A stretch of 64,000 nucleotides of DNA. It comes from Golubevia sp. BC0850 (Eukaryota; Basidiomycota; Exobasidiomycetes; Golubeviales; Golubeviaceae). The notes under the pieces are model-generated. The model worked only from the letters and a program-made list of their open reading frames with translations, did no database searches and was not told the origin of the DNA. The position numbers and the translations under genes are program-made. Shown here piece by piece: positions 34,204 to 47,700 of this stretch. Position 1 is the first letter of the stretch, and each line of letters begins with the position of its first letter. Where the stretch lies: contig JAAVVG010000006.1 in assembly GCA_012976225.1 (NCBI GenBank), forward strand, positions 868,001-932,000. Direction: 5' to 3'.

Positions 34204-36006
34204 ATGGGTTAGTCTCTTTGTTTCATGTTTGGAAACTTTTCTCAATTCTTGGTTTATTCAACCTCTTCTTTTCACCTTCAACTTTTCTCTCTTTCTCGAC
34301 TACCCCTCTCTCCAAAATAGCATTTTCTCGAATTGTCTTCCTTTTCTTCCCCCCCCCTCTCCCGACACGTTCCCTTTTTAAGTACAAGTATCTAGAGAAG
34401 AATTACTAAACCTAAAAGAATTGAATTGCAAAGTTTGGTACAGGATGGATGATCCAAGGACTGATGGCGACTCGCCCTCAAGCGCTTAACCTTGAAGAGT
34501 GGATCTGATCTACATCTCGCATTTCTTCGAAGCAAAACCAGATCCAAAATTACATGTAGTTGTCAAGCACGACGTTCAACGCATCTGCTCACCTTACCCC
34601 CCCCTCTCCTTCTTTTCTCTTTCTTCCCTCTTCTCATTCGGGTCTCTACCATCCAAACAACCCTTGTGATCTCTCTTTTGAGTCTTAGAAATCAAACGTT
34701 CTTGACATCTGGTCGCTTTTGGAATGATGAGACACTCACAAGTTGGATTGCCCATCGCCACTGCCTTCTTGGCTCACCTCCACATCTGCCTCCCGAAATG
34801 AAGATTCAAAACACATCAGAAGCCAGTTCATAAATAATTTGATTGATTATGTGAAGTGTAGGGGGGGGCGGGCTTGGGGAAGAACAGAGAACACGTAGAA
34901 GTTAGAACGCATTGGAAGAAGTGGATTGACTTTCTTGAAGTTCAACGACCATCAGACTTTTCAAAGAGTTTGCCTTCCAGACTCATGTAGATTTAGATTG
35001 GAAGATGAACTTCAGATGCTCTCTCGATTGTTTCCAGCTTCAGTAGGGGCAAGAATCGAGACACTTGAGGTATCGGTCTCAAATCTCAAGCCTGCCATGA
35101 CCCTACCTCCGAACCCAACCCCTTAAGGGGCCAAAGCTTTCTCAACCTTCACCGCTTCACCAGTATTTTCTCTAAGCTCTAAAAGATGGCTAGACACTCA
35201 CTGGGAAGGATTCTCGAAGGTGTAGGAGTATGAAGGACAGAATTTCGTTGAGGAGCTTGAGCACCAGCCAGCAGCTATAGCAGCCAACCCTAGCCTAAAG
35301 ATAGTCACCTTAATCCCACCACTCAGCTTTGAAAGTTCCTGGTAGGGTCACATGTCACATGGGTAGTGAGAAGAGGTTATTCTCGTATGCTTTCGTTGTC
35401 GATTGAGGATGAGCGATGTGAGTGGCGACCCATTTTGTTCCGTGGAGTGGAACTGGACAACCAAATCGGTAGAACTTTCGTCATCGGAGTTTTCAACTCT
35501 TGAGATTTTGAGAAGCATGCCCAACACAGCTTTGGAAAAGTTTCTTTTTGAGGATGCACAATTACATAAGCATCTGTACTCAAAAGAAAGCGCGTAAAAG
35601 CGCCTGCTGGGAGGTTGACGTCGAACCCAGACTCGAAGCGAGAGGCGAAGGAAACACACACATGTCTCTGACTATCCGAGGGAATGAGAATAGCAACTTG
35701 AGACCCAAAATGAAAGTAATTATACAGCATTGCAGTCTCGATCGCATGATCGAAGAGCGGGTACTTCTTTGGATTGAAGGTATAAGCAAAAGAGTCACTT
35801 CGAAAACCGAAAACTAGTAAAGGACAGCAGAGTCTGATGAACGAGAAGGATATCCTAAGGCAGTAGGAATAGCATAAGCAAAGAAATATCTACAAATCAA
35901 AAGGAAGCAATTCAGACCAACGAACATGTACATGAATAAGAAACGAGACTGACGCGCGGAAGATTGATTCAGAACAGAGGACTGATTTCTTCCCCTTCCC
36001 TCTTCC
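34204..36006. other. Convergent intergenic region with possible gene remnant
   Basis: These 1.8 kb lie between the stops of beta-MPP (+) and the HMG-box gene (-). There are three homopolymer tracts: C runs at about 34349-34357 and 34597-34604, and a G run at 34861-34868. A minus-strand frame at 35377-35730 (about 117 codons) reads like protein in part (VNLPAGAFTRFLLSTDAYV, LCWACFSK) but lacks a recognised domain and a clear ATG. I leave it as an unconfirmed ORF or remnant. Confidence 0.4.
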
Positions 36007-38235
36007 CTAATGGGATCCTCCTTTATTGACCCGATCTAGAGAGTACTTGTTCATCTCCAGGACTTTCTTCAAGAGTTCGCTCGACGTGAAACTTCCGTGA
36101 AGCTCGATCTGGTCTTCACCTCTAAGATCCAGATGCAAGCTAGAAGAAGGATCAGGAGCTGTCTCTCTGCCATCGGTTTCTTTGAACTTCTGACTGGAGG
36201 TCGGAACTTCCGAAGCCTGATCTAGAGGTTCTTGAAATCCAAACTCAAATTGTGCGTTGCGATTCAGAGAAGAAGAGGACGAAGGTGCTGCAGGGTGAGA
36301 AATTGAAGCTTGCGCATAGGTAGACGGCGCATCCCAGGACTGGGAGATTGATGAATATCTCTGAGCAGAAGCAGGCTGAAATCTCCATGTTGAAGGGTCT
36401 CTACTGACTTGAACCTGATCTTGAAAGATTGAGTGGTCACTGTTGTCGTCATCTCGTCCTGGTGGCCCAGAGTGATGAGCTTCTGCCGCCTTTCCCTTCC
36501 CTTTCCAACCTGAGGAGACGTCAGAGAGTCCGTCTGCTTGAGAAGCCTCCGCACCTAATTGAGGAGACTGCCTAGAAGGCAGCCCAGAGTTCCATGGGGC
36601 TCTTGGACCTCCAAGGTTTAGACCTTCAGCAGCTCGATCGACGACGCTATCCCATTCGTGCTCTTCCATGGGTCTAGAGGAGTAGTAGAGGAAATCTCCG
36701 AATTGAGGAAAAGAACAATTCGAGCTTAAGCTAGGCGTGGAAATCGGAAGGCTTGAATCGATCGAGTCCGTGGATTGGAGACCTTGGAAAGATGAGTTGA
36801 ACCGTTCCAAATGGGAGCTGGTAGTTGATGTTCTCTTCTCAAACGTGAAAGAGAAGGCTGGATCCTGATGCAGAGATGAATCCATGGCCATACCGAAAGG
36901 ACTTTGAGCCACACTTTCGGCTGGAGCAGAACGTGGACCTTGGAAACGGAAAGCAGATGTTGAGAGCGACGAGTCCTGACTGTAGAAGTCACTTGGCCAC
37001 CCTGAGAAGGCAGAATCCTGACCAGCTCTGGGACTGGAGAGAAATGGTGGTTCTATTCCTGGAGGTTGGTACGAAGGTGGCAAGAAAGGAGATGGTCTGA
37101 CTGGATATCTCGTCTGACTTCCGACCCCTTTGCCTTTCCGAGTTAGTTCCGAGTCGTTGAAGCTATGGTCTTTGAAGAGGTATCCGCCTCTACTACTTGG
37201 CGAGCTTTGAATCGATGATGGAGATCCTTTGGAATTCAAGGGTGGACTTGAGAGTTGATGCGGCTTGACGTCTGTCAGTGCCCTTGGTCTCGAAGAGCGA
37301 CGTTGAGCCCCGGTCTCGTAGGTTTGCCTCGTAATCCCATCGAACGAAGATTCGTCAACGCCGATACCTATGGAGTCTAGAGCTTTAGTCGATCCTGGAA
37401 TAGAGTCTGGAGATGCAGTCCCAGAATGACGAAAGGTGCTGCTCCAGTTGTCCAACTCTCTGCTCGATCGACTTGCGTGACGTAGCTTTAAAGCTTGAGG
37501 GATCCTTCGAGAAGATGGATCGTCCACTCCAGTAATCCTTGAGGCTCTGACTTGAGCTTCTGAGCCTGCTTCGGTTGAGGGAGAGGCAGCTCTCCTGGTT
37601 GAGCCTGAAGTTGTTGAACCAGGAAGAGCACGAGGTCGATACCTGCGAGCGACAGAGGTGGACACAGGTGAGCTGGATTCCAACTACTTGTTTAGCTTTG
37701 GAGTGAACTTACTGGTAATCTGGATACATCATTCTATGCTGTTGAAAGGAGAAGACCGCAAAGAAACGAAGGATAATGAAAGGTCAGTTCCCTGTGGGCT
37801 TTGCATCGCGGGCAGAAGTTGAACCTTTTTCTGAATCTGCTAGCTTACCTCATCTTTGTGCTTGCGCGCCAACTCTGCTAACCTCTCCTTTGTATCTTTT
37901 CCTTCAGCTTGCCACATGGAAGAGATGATTCTAGAGACTTCTGATTGCTGCAGCCTTGCTCCACCTCTCCCCTCCCTTTCCCTCTGTCGATCCACGATTT
38001 CTTGATTCTTCTGAGCACGATATAAGATCCAAGCATTCGGGGGTCTTGGAGCTCGATTGGCCTCCCCTTTCTTCTTACTCTTAGATCTCTTTCTACTTGG
38101 GGAGTAGTTCGAGTCAAAGACTTGCGAGGAAGGGGTTGAAACCGGTGAAGTCGGGACCGGCTCTCTTTCTCGTCCTTCTCTATCGAAGTTGCTCCAACTA
38201 GGCTCATGACTCGAGAAAGGGCTCTCGTCTGCCAT
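36007..38235 (-). CDS. MATA-type HMG-box transcription factor
   Basis: Three exons on the minus strand, 38235-37849, 37738-37713 (26 nt) and 37642-36007, give 682 residues. The MATA-HMG box is at about residues 67-143: RAPRPPNAWILYRAQKNQE, then SEVSRIISSMWQAEGKDTKE, then ARKHKDEHRMMYPDYQYRPR. The last helix and basic tail are assembled across both introns. RPPNAWILYR and YPDYQYRPR are the canonical ends of the sex-determination class of fungal HMG boxes (Mc, Ste11, Prf1, Rop1). The remaining 540 residues are Ser/Pro-rich and probably a transactivation or regulatory region. Because the C-terminus is long, a pheromone-response or developmental regulator fits better than a compact mating-type protein. 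No pheromone or receptor gene is visible nearby, so this is not evidence of a MAT locus. The start follows from ATG plus a short disordered N-terminus (MADESPFSSHE). Confidence 0.88.
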
Positions 38236-39949
38236 GATTGCTGTGCGTCTCCTCTGAGAGAGCAAAGCAAGGGAGGATTTGTCAAAGAATAATGCGCAGT
38301 CAGCGTTGTTCACGACAGAAAAGTTCTACACACCGAAGTGGTGAACATGACTGATAATCACTTCAAAGTCTGTAGTCAAAAGCTGTGCTTCTTTCTGGAG
38401 CGAAGAGTGCTTCTTGACGAGAGGTCTGAAGCAAAGACTTGAAGGATGACTTGCGTCTTGCGTGGCCCAATCCAAAGGATGTGATCTAAATGGAGGAGAG
38501 TTTGCTGTAGAGATCAGGGCAGATTCAATGAGGTTGAGGAAGAAGAGAAGGGGAAGGATGAGGTAAAGATGAGAATAGAAAGTAAAGGTGGCGCAAGAAC
38601 AAAATAAGGTCGAAATCGCCACTGGGTCTGTCTAGATTCAAGGCTTTTTCCCAGACTTCGGTTCTAAGGACAGATCTTGGATTTCCAGTGTTTGCCTTTT
38701 GAGTAAGATAGTGAGATGACTGAGGTCTTCAATTCGTCAAAGAGTTCTAGATGAGCGCGGCAGGAACAGATTGGGTGTCGTAAGGAATCTGTATGTAACA
38801 CTTTTACTTCCACTGGCATCGGGAGTTCTTCAAACTCCCCAACTGCATCCGTGATCCCATCTGTATGTCTTCCCGCTTCAGCGCTTCAGCAGTTGTCCAC
38901 TCACAGGATGCGATGCGAGTCACCCAAATTAGACCCCACTAAGATCGGGTTTATTTCAAACCATCAAGTGCGGAGGAAATATTAATTCTCCTCTTTGTTT
39001 GGCATGCCCCAAACAATTACATAAGGTCAGGCGGTCAGGCGGTCAAGTGCAGACCAACTACAGTAGTATTGTGCAGTAACGTCTTGCTTTCCCAAAGAGG
39101 TTGCCCGCCCATAAAATACACATCGAGTATGTAAGAGTCCAAACTTCAAAGACTCAAGAGCACCAACCAACGTAGGGTCGTACAACCTCGGATGAGATAG
39201 TTCCGGAGGAAATGATTTCAAGACTGACACCCGTCGACGGTGGACGTACAATAAAGATGCTTGAAACCGGTATCCGCACCATCGATCATCGGATGTCACT
39301 CCAGTCTCCGATCTCCCTGTCAACAGTAGAATGATGTGACAGAATCTCGAATTCTCGAGCCTCGACGTCCTTAACGATCGGATTTTCGGTTGTGACGATG
39401 AATATTTGGATCAAGACGCATGACACGATGGCGTTGGAAGGCTCGGCTGGAGTTTGGAATTCGGAGAAAGAGGAGATCTCTTCATACATAACATGAACAT
39501 ACTGCTGTACTTCACATTCACATCTAGGTCATTTGAAGGCCAGAATAGTAAATTATGTACATCAAGGTACCTTTAGCTCGAAAATTAACGACGGTTCAGA
39601 GACTGTTTCATTTTTCAAGAGAGCGAGAGGTATCTTGAAGACAGTCAAAACACACTTTTCGCTGTGAGAATGTCATTTCTTGGGCTCTATCGCCCCTTCT
39701 TTGTCATCAGAGTGAGTCTAAGTGTACAACAAATTTATAGTAACAGTGAGAGAGTCGATCGATAGAGAGAATTAGAAGTCAGAAAAAAGAAATTCAGATT
39801 TGGCGGTTGAGCTCGTTTGGCGACTGATCGCTTTTTTTCGCGGCGCCTTCGAGAGACGCTCTTTCGATGTCAAGTCAGTCCAGCCGCCAAACTCTCCTCC
39901 CGGATTCTTCAAAAAAAAAGAGCTGAATTTGCAGAGCAGTTGGAAGGGA
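38236..39949. other. Divergent intergenic region between the HMG-box gene and YMR1
   Basis: This 1.7-kb gap is long for the window, consistent with a regulated transcription factor promoter and long 5' leader. Two adjoining minus-strand frames at 39027-39323 and 39286-39489 read like protein in places (SNAIVSCVLIQIFIVTTEN; LRLYDPTLVGALES-like text) but sit in different frames without a clear splice. I do not call a gene. Confidence 0.4.
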
Positions 39950-42900
39950 ATGGACAAATTGAAGATCACAAAGGTAGGTAATAGAAGTAGATCAAGCAGA
40001 AAGAGGGAAAGCGACAGACCACCAAACCTCTAATCCCTCTCCCTATCTACTCCACCCTGCTCTATTACCTCTCTATTCAGGTGGATTCGGTTCTCATCCA
40101 AGGAAGGGATCAGCCTTGTAGATCGGCTGCCCTTCATCTAACTCAGCATCATCTCATTTTCACTTTCCATCAAGAGCAGCAGCAGCAGCTGGCTAATCAG
40201 AAGGAAGACACTACCTCAACGCTTTCCAATCCTACCACCTCCTCTTCTACTTCTAGTTCTACTTCCAACGCACAAACTCTCACTCAGACGAAAGATCTAT
40301 GGATCTCTTATCCTCTACTGTCCCAAGTGACGAGGCTACCATCTCTGTCTCCACCCAAGTCATCAAAGAAATCTACATTTCACTCTCAACAACAACAATC
40401 TTCCACTCAATCCTCGACTTCAGATTCCTTTACCTCCAGGAACCAATCTCAATCTACCTATGTCTCCAACCCTCAGAAACCAAGAAGGACCACTTTGAAG
40501 AATACCTCAAGTTACAATCATTCCTCCAAAATATTTCCTTTGGGAATCAAGACCAGGCTGTTTCAGAGCTACACAGTCGGTTTCAAGGATGAAGGGACTG
40601 TCATAGATGTGTTTGAGAGCATGAAGAATTGCAGGGAGATTGGTGAGTGAAGGTTTGAGAAGCACGAGGGAGGAAGTGAATTCGAAGGGCGAGTTCAGCT
40701 TCGACTGGTTGGGAACGCAGCTATTTTCCCTTGAAAATATAGGACAAGGATATACAAGCGATGTTCCTGAAAAGCGCAAGATCTGGAGGTCACTCTGGGC
40801 GACTCATAGAGATCTGAGGACTTTCTACCTCCTTGCTCCAGTTCCTGCTCTGTCCAACCAGACTGTGTGCGATGGTGGCTCGGGGCAAGCTACGCCGTTC
40901 AGAGCTTAGAATATGCTATCTGAACTGAAGTAGTGCAAAGACGTGTCGAGGACGTCCTGCAGGAGAGTCCGAGTCTTTCACTCGAACTGAACCTCTTCAA
41001 TCTCTCCTTTGTTCCACCTCCCCTTCCTCTCTCCTTGCAGCTACTCTGAGCCAACTCTACGCATTCTACTACGCACCCACCTCTCCTGCCACTCCTCAAT
41101 CTCGCTCTTGCTCCTCTCATTGGTCCGTCTACGACTTTAGACAAGAATTCTCACGGCAAGGAGTGGGCTCTCGAACGAAAGCGTGGAGATATTGCGACTT
41201 GAACGTCAACTACGATCTTTGTCCAACCTATCCCTCTCAAATGATCATCCCTTCTCGAATCAGTGACACTACTCTAGGTTATGCATCAAAATACAGATCC
41301 AAAACGAGATTACCAGTCTTAAGTTATCTACACTGGGCAAATCTGGGTAGCATCACGAGAAGCAGTCAACCGATGGTTGGGTTAAAACAGAATCGAAGTG
41401 TTCAAGACGAGAAACTAATCGAAGCTATCTTTACAAGTCATCTATTTCAAGATCCGCATTCTGTAGCCGCTGCTACTTCTGCTGCTGTTTCTAATTCGAA
41501 TACACACCAATCCAACTCTTTAGTCTACGGAGCCACCACTACGAACTTAATAATAGATGCAAGACCAACTACCAATGCAGTTGCAAATGTTGCTAAAGGA
41601 GCTGGAACTGAAAATATGGATCATTATAGAGGTTGCAAAAAGGTTTACTTGGGAGTCGAAAACATTCACGTTATGAGAGATTCTCTCGCGAAGGTGATTG
41701 AAGTCTTGAATCAAAGTGAAAAAGTCGGAACTTTTGGAATGGGGTTGAAGACTGGAATCGAAGGTGACGAGGAAACTTCTAGCTCTTCGAATCTGATCAA
41801 CGGCAACTACTCTCAAAACCTTCCTCTTGATTTGATAGCTCTCAAGAAATCTAATTGGTTGAAACATATCTCATCGCTCTTAGAAGGAACCCTCCTGATC
41901 GTCAAGAACATTCACATCAATTCTTCTCACGTTTTAATCCACTGCTCAGATGGCTGGGATCGAACATCTCAATTATCGGCTCTGGCTCAAATCCTACTAG
42001 ACCCTTATTACAGAACCATGAAGGGATTTGTCGTTCTTCTGGAGAAGGATTGGGGAAGTTTCGGTCATAGATTCGAAGATCGATCTGGTCATAAGGGTGG
42101 AGTCGCTAAGTTCTCGACCGATCCTAGGTGCGAGAAGAATGAAGAGGAAGAAAACAGTGAGAATGAAGAGGAAGATGGATCTGAAGGAGACGGATCAGAG
42201 AAAATCAAGAATCGAGATCAATCAGGCGAGAACGGTGGAGGTTTCGAAGCTCAAGCAGCTCAAGCCTTTTGGGGCTTCACCAAACAGCTTCAAGCAGGAT
42301 TCCAAAACGCTTCTTCGTCCTCGAATTCTGGTTATTCTTCGAAGTCGAACATCAAAGAAACTTCTCCAGTCTTTCATCAATTTTTGGATTGCGTTTTTCA
42401 GCTGATGGAGATGTTTCCTCAAAGATTTCAGTTCAACGAGAGTTGGTTGAGAGAGATCTTAAGAGAGGTTTATGATTGCGAGAAAGGAAACTTCTTGGTC
42501 AACAATGAAAGAGAAAGGAGAGTCGAGAGAATCGGAGAAAGGACGAAAGACGTTTGGAAGGAGCTGTTGTTGAGCGAAGAGGTTATTCAACAGGAGTTCG
42601 AGAAGAAAGGGGAGGCTGCAAAGAAAAAAGAAGATGCCGAGGAAAGGTCTCAAGTGGCTCACAAAGAGGAAGTCAAAGAAGAGCTTCATCCTTGGATAAA
42701 CGGAGATTACGATCCTTCTCTAGATGATGCCTCAAACTTTTCTTCTGACATGGGAGTCTTGTTACCAAATCCACGTCAAGTCAAATTCTGGTTCCAGCTA
42801 TTTGGTAGGAAAGATCATGAAATGAACTCTCTGATTTACTTGGAGGAGGAGGAGCGATTAAGGAAGAAGGAGGAGGCTTTGAGATTAGCGGAGAAGGAAA

Positions 42901-43994
42901 GAGAGAAAGCTGAAAGCAAGAGGAGAGAAAAGGAAGAGGAAGAAGAAAGAGAGAAAGAAGAAAGAATCCGAGCCAAAGCTAAGATGCTGGACTCGAGCGA
43001 AGCTTCAATGAATTCTATTGGTCCAGTCGTAGAAGGATCAAGAGACGACCCTCTCATCGCCAGTGGGAGTAACGTCCCTGGTACGAGTCCGGGAACGATT
43101 AGAGCGGGCGCTGTGGATCTTTCAACTTCAAGATTCGATTCCTCCAAGCTGGCTTATAAAGCTAGGGTGAGACCGAGTCTAGCTGAGAGATTGTCTGCTG
43201 CTAGTTCTCGGAGTGGATCTGGTCCGACTCCTGTCGCCTCTAATGCCAACAGCACCACAAGCCTTCCGTCTGCTCCAATAAACAACAACTCAGACGCCTC
43301 TTTAACTTCAAATCTCTCTTCGTCCCCTTCTAACATTCAAACTACCTCCTCCAGCAATTCTCCGTTCGGATATGATTCTCAAGCCGAATCTGATGTCTGG
43401 TCTTCTTCCACTTCTGCCAATGCAACGACTCAAGATCCATGGCAAGCTCAAAATATGAAGAAGATGATCATCGGAGGTTGGGGGATGCTCCAAGATGCCG
43501 TCAGTGGAGTTTCTTCTCCGTCTTCCTCTGCCAATGACAATTCCACTCTCCCAACCTCTACCTCCACTGAATCTGGGTCTGGTTCAGGTTTCATGGCTCT
43601 GAAAGATGCTGAACTACTTCAAACTCGGAAGTTCAAGAATCAAGAGAATCCTTTTACGAGGCATTCTACTTTCGATGCTTTGAACGGCGGCGCGCAGTCC
43701 AAGGGAGGCTCTTCCGACGTTTCTGATTCGAATGAATTCGCTGTGGAAAGGAAATCATCTTCTTTCGGAATCCAAAGGAATGAGTGGCAGGCTCCAAGGG
43801 TCTCGAAGGGTGGATTGGAAGGGTTGACTTTGGAAGAGGAGAGAGTCTCGAGCAAGAGCAAGATCGGAAACGATTCCAGGATAGGAACATCTAAACTTTC
43901 AGATCGAAAGACTGAGGTTGGAAGTGGTTTTGGAGGCGGTGATGCGAGGGAAGTGAAGCAGACTACGTACGATCCTTTGGGGGTGGGACTTTAA
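39950..43994 (+). CDS. YMR1: Myotubularin-family phosphoinositide 3-phosphatase
   Basis: Three exons, 39950-39973, 40081-40642 and 41041-43994, give 1179 residues. The PH-GRAM domain occupies roughly the first 200 residues (MDKLKITKVDSVLIQ, LHLTQHHLIFTFHQE, IKTRLFQSYTVGFKDEGTVI) and carries a low-complexity Ser/Thr/Gln insert. The phosphatase domain has GVGSRTKAWRYCDLNVNYDL, CPTYPSQMIIPS, LSYLHWANLGSITRSSQP and the active-site loop HCSDGWDRTSQL. That loop keeps Cys and Arg of C-x5-R, so the enzyme should be active on PtdIns3P and PtdIns(3,5)P2. LLEKDWGSFGHRFEDRSGH and FLDCVFQLMEMFPQRFQFNE complete the domain. An acidic insert (around 42140-42200) interrupts it. The C-terminal 450 residues have a charged coiled coil (EEEERLRKKEEALRLAEKER) and a Ser-rich tail. 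Fungal YMR1 is the single myotubularin and acts on endosomes. Intron 2 is 398 nt. Confidence 0.95.
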
Positions 43995-44749
43995 GCTTTG
44001 AGAGCATAGATGTATGGAGATTATGTTGTAATTTTATCTTTTCCTGTCGATTGCATTTTCTTCTGCTCAAGAATTTGAGAAATCTTATCACATTCGTTTC
44101 GAAATGTCATCGCGTCATACGCACTAGGAGCAGAAATATGCGAGTGAGAGATGGATCCGTGGTGAAAGTACCTTCAGTGGACAAACGCTAGATCAACGAT
44201 GAAATTAGTTCGAGGTACATATGTATGAACTATTTATTTCTCGTGCTTTGTCTCGAGCTTAATTGACATGACGGTCGGTATATGTGCTCGTTTCACTCGT
44301 AAAGATGCTCAATATCGAGGAGACCAGGGCCACTTATAGTTGGAAACGTATCCGTCAGAGGAGTGACTCAAGACAAAAGAGTCTTGAAGGGGTGTGGGGG
44401 AGAGACCGGGGGAGGAAGAAGGCAGAGGAGATAGGGGATAAGTACAACATGTAGCCCAGACATTTTTTAAGCTCCGACCCACCCAGCGGTTCGAACATTC
44501 CAGACAGACAGTGGGAATTCCCTTCCGTTGATGATTTTGGCATTACGCCCGAGACACGGATTGCTCTTCCGTAAGATTGAAGGACAATCAGTGCGTTCAA
44601 ATATGTAGAGGCAAAGTTTCTCATTGAAATTCTTCCCATCCCAGAAACCCCTCCTTCAAGACACTTCTTTTCTACTTTCTACCTTCCTCTTCCCTTCCTA
44701 TCCTACTCATACTCCTACTCCTACTCCAACCTCTACACCTTACCTCATC
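43995..44749. other. Intergenic region upstream of the ABC transporter
   Basis: This holds the 3' flank of YMR1 and the ABC-transporter promoter. CT-rich sequence (44640-44740), including repeated ACTCCTACT units, precedes the start. A TCCGTGG at 44156 resembles part of a pleiotropic drug response element but lacks the last base of the palindrome. I see no gene. Confidence 0.5.
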
Positions 44750-47700
44750 ATGTCCTCTGGTTTCCAAATGGAATCCAGGGATCCAAATGAGACTCGACCA
44801 AACACTGGTTCAACCCCTGGCTCAACCATCAACATCGAGGAAGCCCAAGATCAATTCAATGCTCTCTCAAGACAACTTTCCAAACAATCTTCAAAGTGAG
44901 TTTTTCGTGTCTACTTTTCAAGTCAAAGAACTGTGTGTTGAACCAACTTCTACCCTCTCCGCTTACCAGCCATCGTGCCGCCTCTAAGGAAAAGGATCTA
45001 GAATCAGCTGAAGAAGAACAAGTCTTCGATCTTGCTGAATACCTTCAGAACAACGCAGAAGCTTCAGACAACGCTGGGATCAAGAGGAAGAGGGTCGGAG
45101 TCACCTTCGAGAATCTCACCGTTCTCGGTGCCTCTTCTTTGGAACTCAACATCAGAACTTTCCAGGATGCACTTCTTGGAAACCTCCTCTACGTTCCCAT
45201 GAAGATCGCTTCGATGATCGGAAGCGGAAAGCAAGGCTCCAGGAAGCTCTTGGATAGCTTCACCGGTTGTGTCAAACCTGGAGAGATGTGTTTGGGTAAG
45301 TAGAATAGTCGCTTTTCTTCGTCTCCCTTCCACCCTCTCATCCTCATCCCTATTCTCTTCTTGTTCTTCCCTTTATACTTCTAGTCCTAGGACGCCCAGG
45401 CTCTGGATGCTCTACCTTCCTCAAAACAATCGCTAACCAAAGAGGAGGATTCATGGGGATTGAAGGCGACATCACCTACGCTGGTCTTTCCGCCGAAGAG
45501 TTCCAAAAGCGTTACAAAGGAGAAGTCGTCTATAATCAAGAAGACGATCTTCACTTTCCAACCTTGACCGTCAAGAACACTTTGGACTTCGCTCTCAAGC
45601 TCAAAACTCCAGGAAAGTTACTTCCTGATCAGACTAAGGCTGAGTTCGTCGACACCGTTAGAGACATGCTCTTGAAGATGCTCAACATCGAGGAGACCAA
45701 AGACACTCTGGTTGGAAACGAATTCGTCAGAGGAGTGAGTACAACTGAAAGAAGCTTGGACGGTGGGTGAACCTGACCTGTTCTGACTCTCTTCACCTTT
45801 CTTTTCTTCTTCTCTCTCTCCAGGTCAGTGGCGGACAAAGAAAAAGGGTGTCAATCGCAGAGATGATCTGCAGTAGAGGTGAGTTTTTATGGGATGAGTT
45901 CAAAGAGCTTCGAGTGCGTTCGCAGCGCCTTGCCTTCACCACTACTGACTGCTTTCTGTTGTCTTACTCCCTCACTGAAATCTGTAGCGGTAACTTTGGC
46001 ATGGGACAACTCTTCACGTGGTCTGGATGCCAGGTAAGTTTCTGCATTCGGAACGCCAGGTCGTTGGAGAGTCGAATTGCTGATTTTCTCTCCTTTGTCC
46101 CCTTCTCTCTCCCCTCTCAGTACCGCTCTCGACTACGCCAAGTCGATTAGACTTTTGACCAACATCAATCAAACCTCCACTTTTGTCTCACTCTACCAAG
46201 CTGGAGAAGGTATCTACAACCAGTTCGACAAGGTCTTGTTGATCGATCAAGGGAAGCAAGTCTACTTTGGACCTGCTAATGAAGCTCGTCAGTACATGGT
46301 CGACCTTGGATTCTTGGATCTTCCTCGTCAAACCTCTGGAGATTGGCTCTGTGGAGTTACGTGAGTGATGTGGTATTCAGGTTGAACTGCCTCTGCGTCA
46401 CTTCTGACCTTTCTTTTCTTCCTTCCTACAGTGATCCTCTCCTTGCTGCGAGCTCTCGTTTCCAGGAGGGACGCGACGCTTCCAACGTTCCATCGACTCC
46501 GGAAGCCATGGCTGAGGCCTATCGCAACTCAGATGTTAGAAGAAGAATGGTTCAAGAGTTGGAAGACTACAAGAGGGAACTTGCAGGAGACAAGTCCATC
46601 GAGCAGGAATTCAGAGAAGCCAACATTCAATCGAAGGGCAAGGGAGTCAGCAAGAAGAGTGTCTACACTGTGAGTTGAGTTCGAGCAGGCCCAAGAAAAT
46701 CTTCAAATTTGACTGACGGATTTGGACTCGATTCTTGTCTTTCAAAAACAGGTTTCTTTCTTCACTCAAGTCTGGGTTCTTTTCCAAAGAACTATGCAAA
46801 TCACCATCAACAACAAGTTCGACATTGTCATGTCCTATCTAACTTCCATCATCTTAGGTATCGTTATCGGATCCACTTTCTTGAACCTTCCAGAGACTGC
46901 AGCTGGAGCTTTCGTTAGAGGAGGTCTTCTCTTCATCGCCGTGCTATTCAACGCTCTCAGTGAGTCTCCGAGCCTCTCTTTCGAGGTTTTCGAAAGCTGA
47001 CGCAGCTACCTCTCTCTCTTCTCTCCACTCAGCCGCATTCAGCGAGTTGCCAGGACAGATGCAAGGAAGACCTATTCTCTTCAAGCAAAAGTCGTTCGCT
47101 TTCTTCAGACCAGCTGCTATCGGTTTGAGTAACACGCTCTCTGAGATTCCGTTCTCTCTGCCACGTATCTTCCTCTTTTCGGTTATCTTGTACTTTATGG
47201 GAGGTCTTCGCTTAGACGCTGGAGCTTTCTTCGCCTTCTTCATCACTATCTACGTGACTTTCTTGGCCATGACGTGAGTATCGAGAGAGAGTTTATTGAT
47301 TGCTGACGGCCAAACCCGACTCTGACTTTCTCTCGCTCCTTCCATCTCCACTTTGTTCTATCTTTCATACTCTATAGCTCTATGTTCCGTATCATGGGAA
47401 CTGTCACTGCTAACTACGACGTCGCCGCTAGATTGGCAGCTATCATCATCACTTCCTTGTGAGTGTGCTCGCTCTTCTCCATTCTCTCGCAATGTGCGCG
47501 TTCTGATCGTCTATTCTCTCTCTCTCTCTCTTTCTTTTCCTCAAACAGAGTACTCTATGCAGGATACGTAATTCCTAGAGGTGAGTTCTGGTCTCTTCTT
47601 GGAAAGCGCAACGGACAAGCAGAGCGAGAACCTGACTTTTCATTTTTCTTCAATTTTCTTCTAAAGATGCAATGGCTCGCTGGCTGTTCTGGATCTCGTA

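Noticed and set aside
39027-39489. Two overlapping minus-strand ORFs in the HMG/YMR1 gap
   Set aside because: Different frames, no consistent splice sites and no recognised domain.
44150-44165. Pleiotropic-drug-response-like TCCGTGG upstream of the ABC transporter
   Set aside because: It lacks the final A of the TCCGYGGA palindrome and lies nearly 600 bp from the start codon; one partial match is not evidence.
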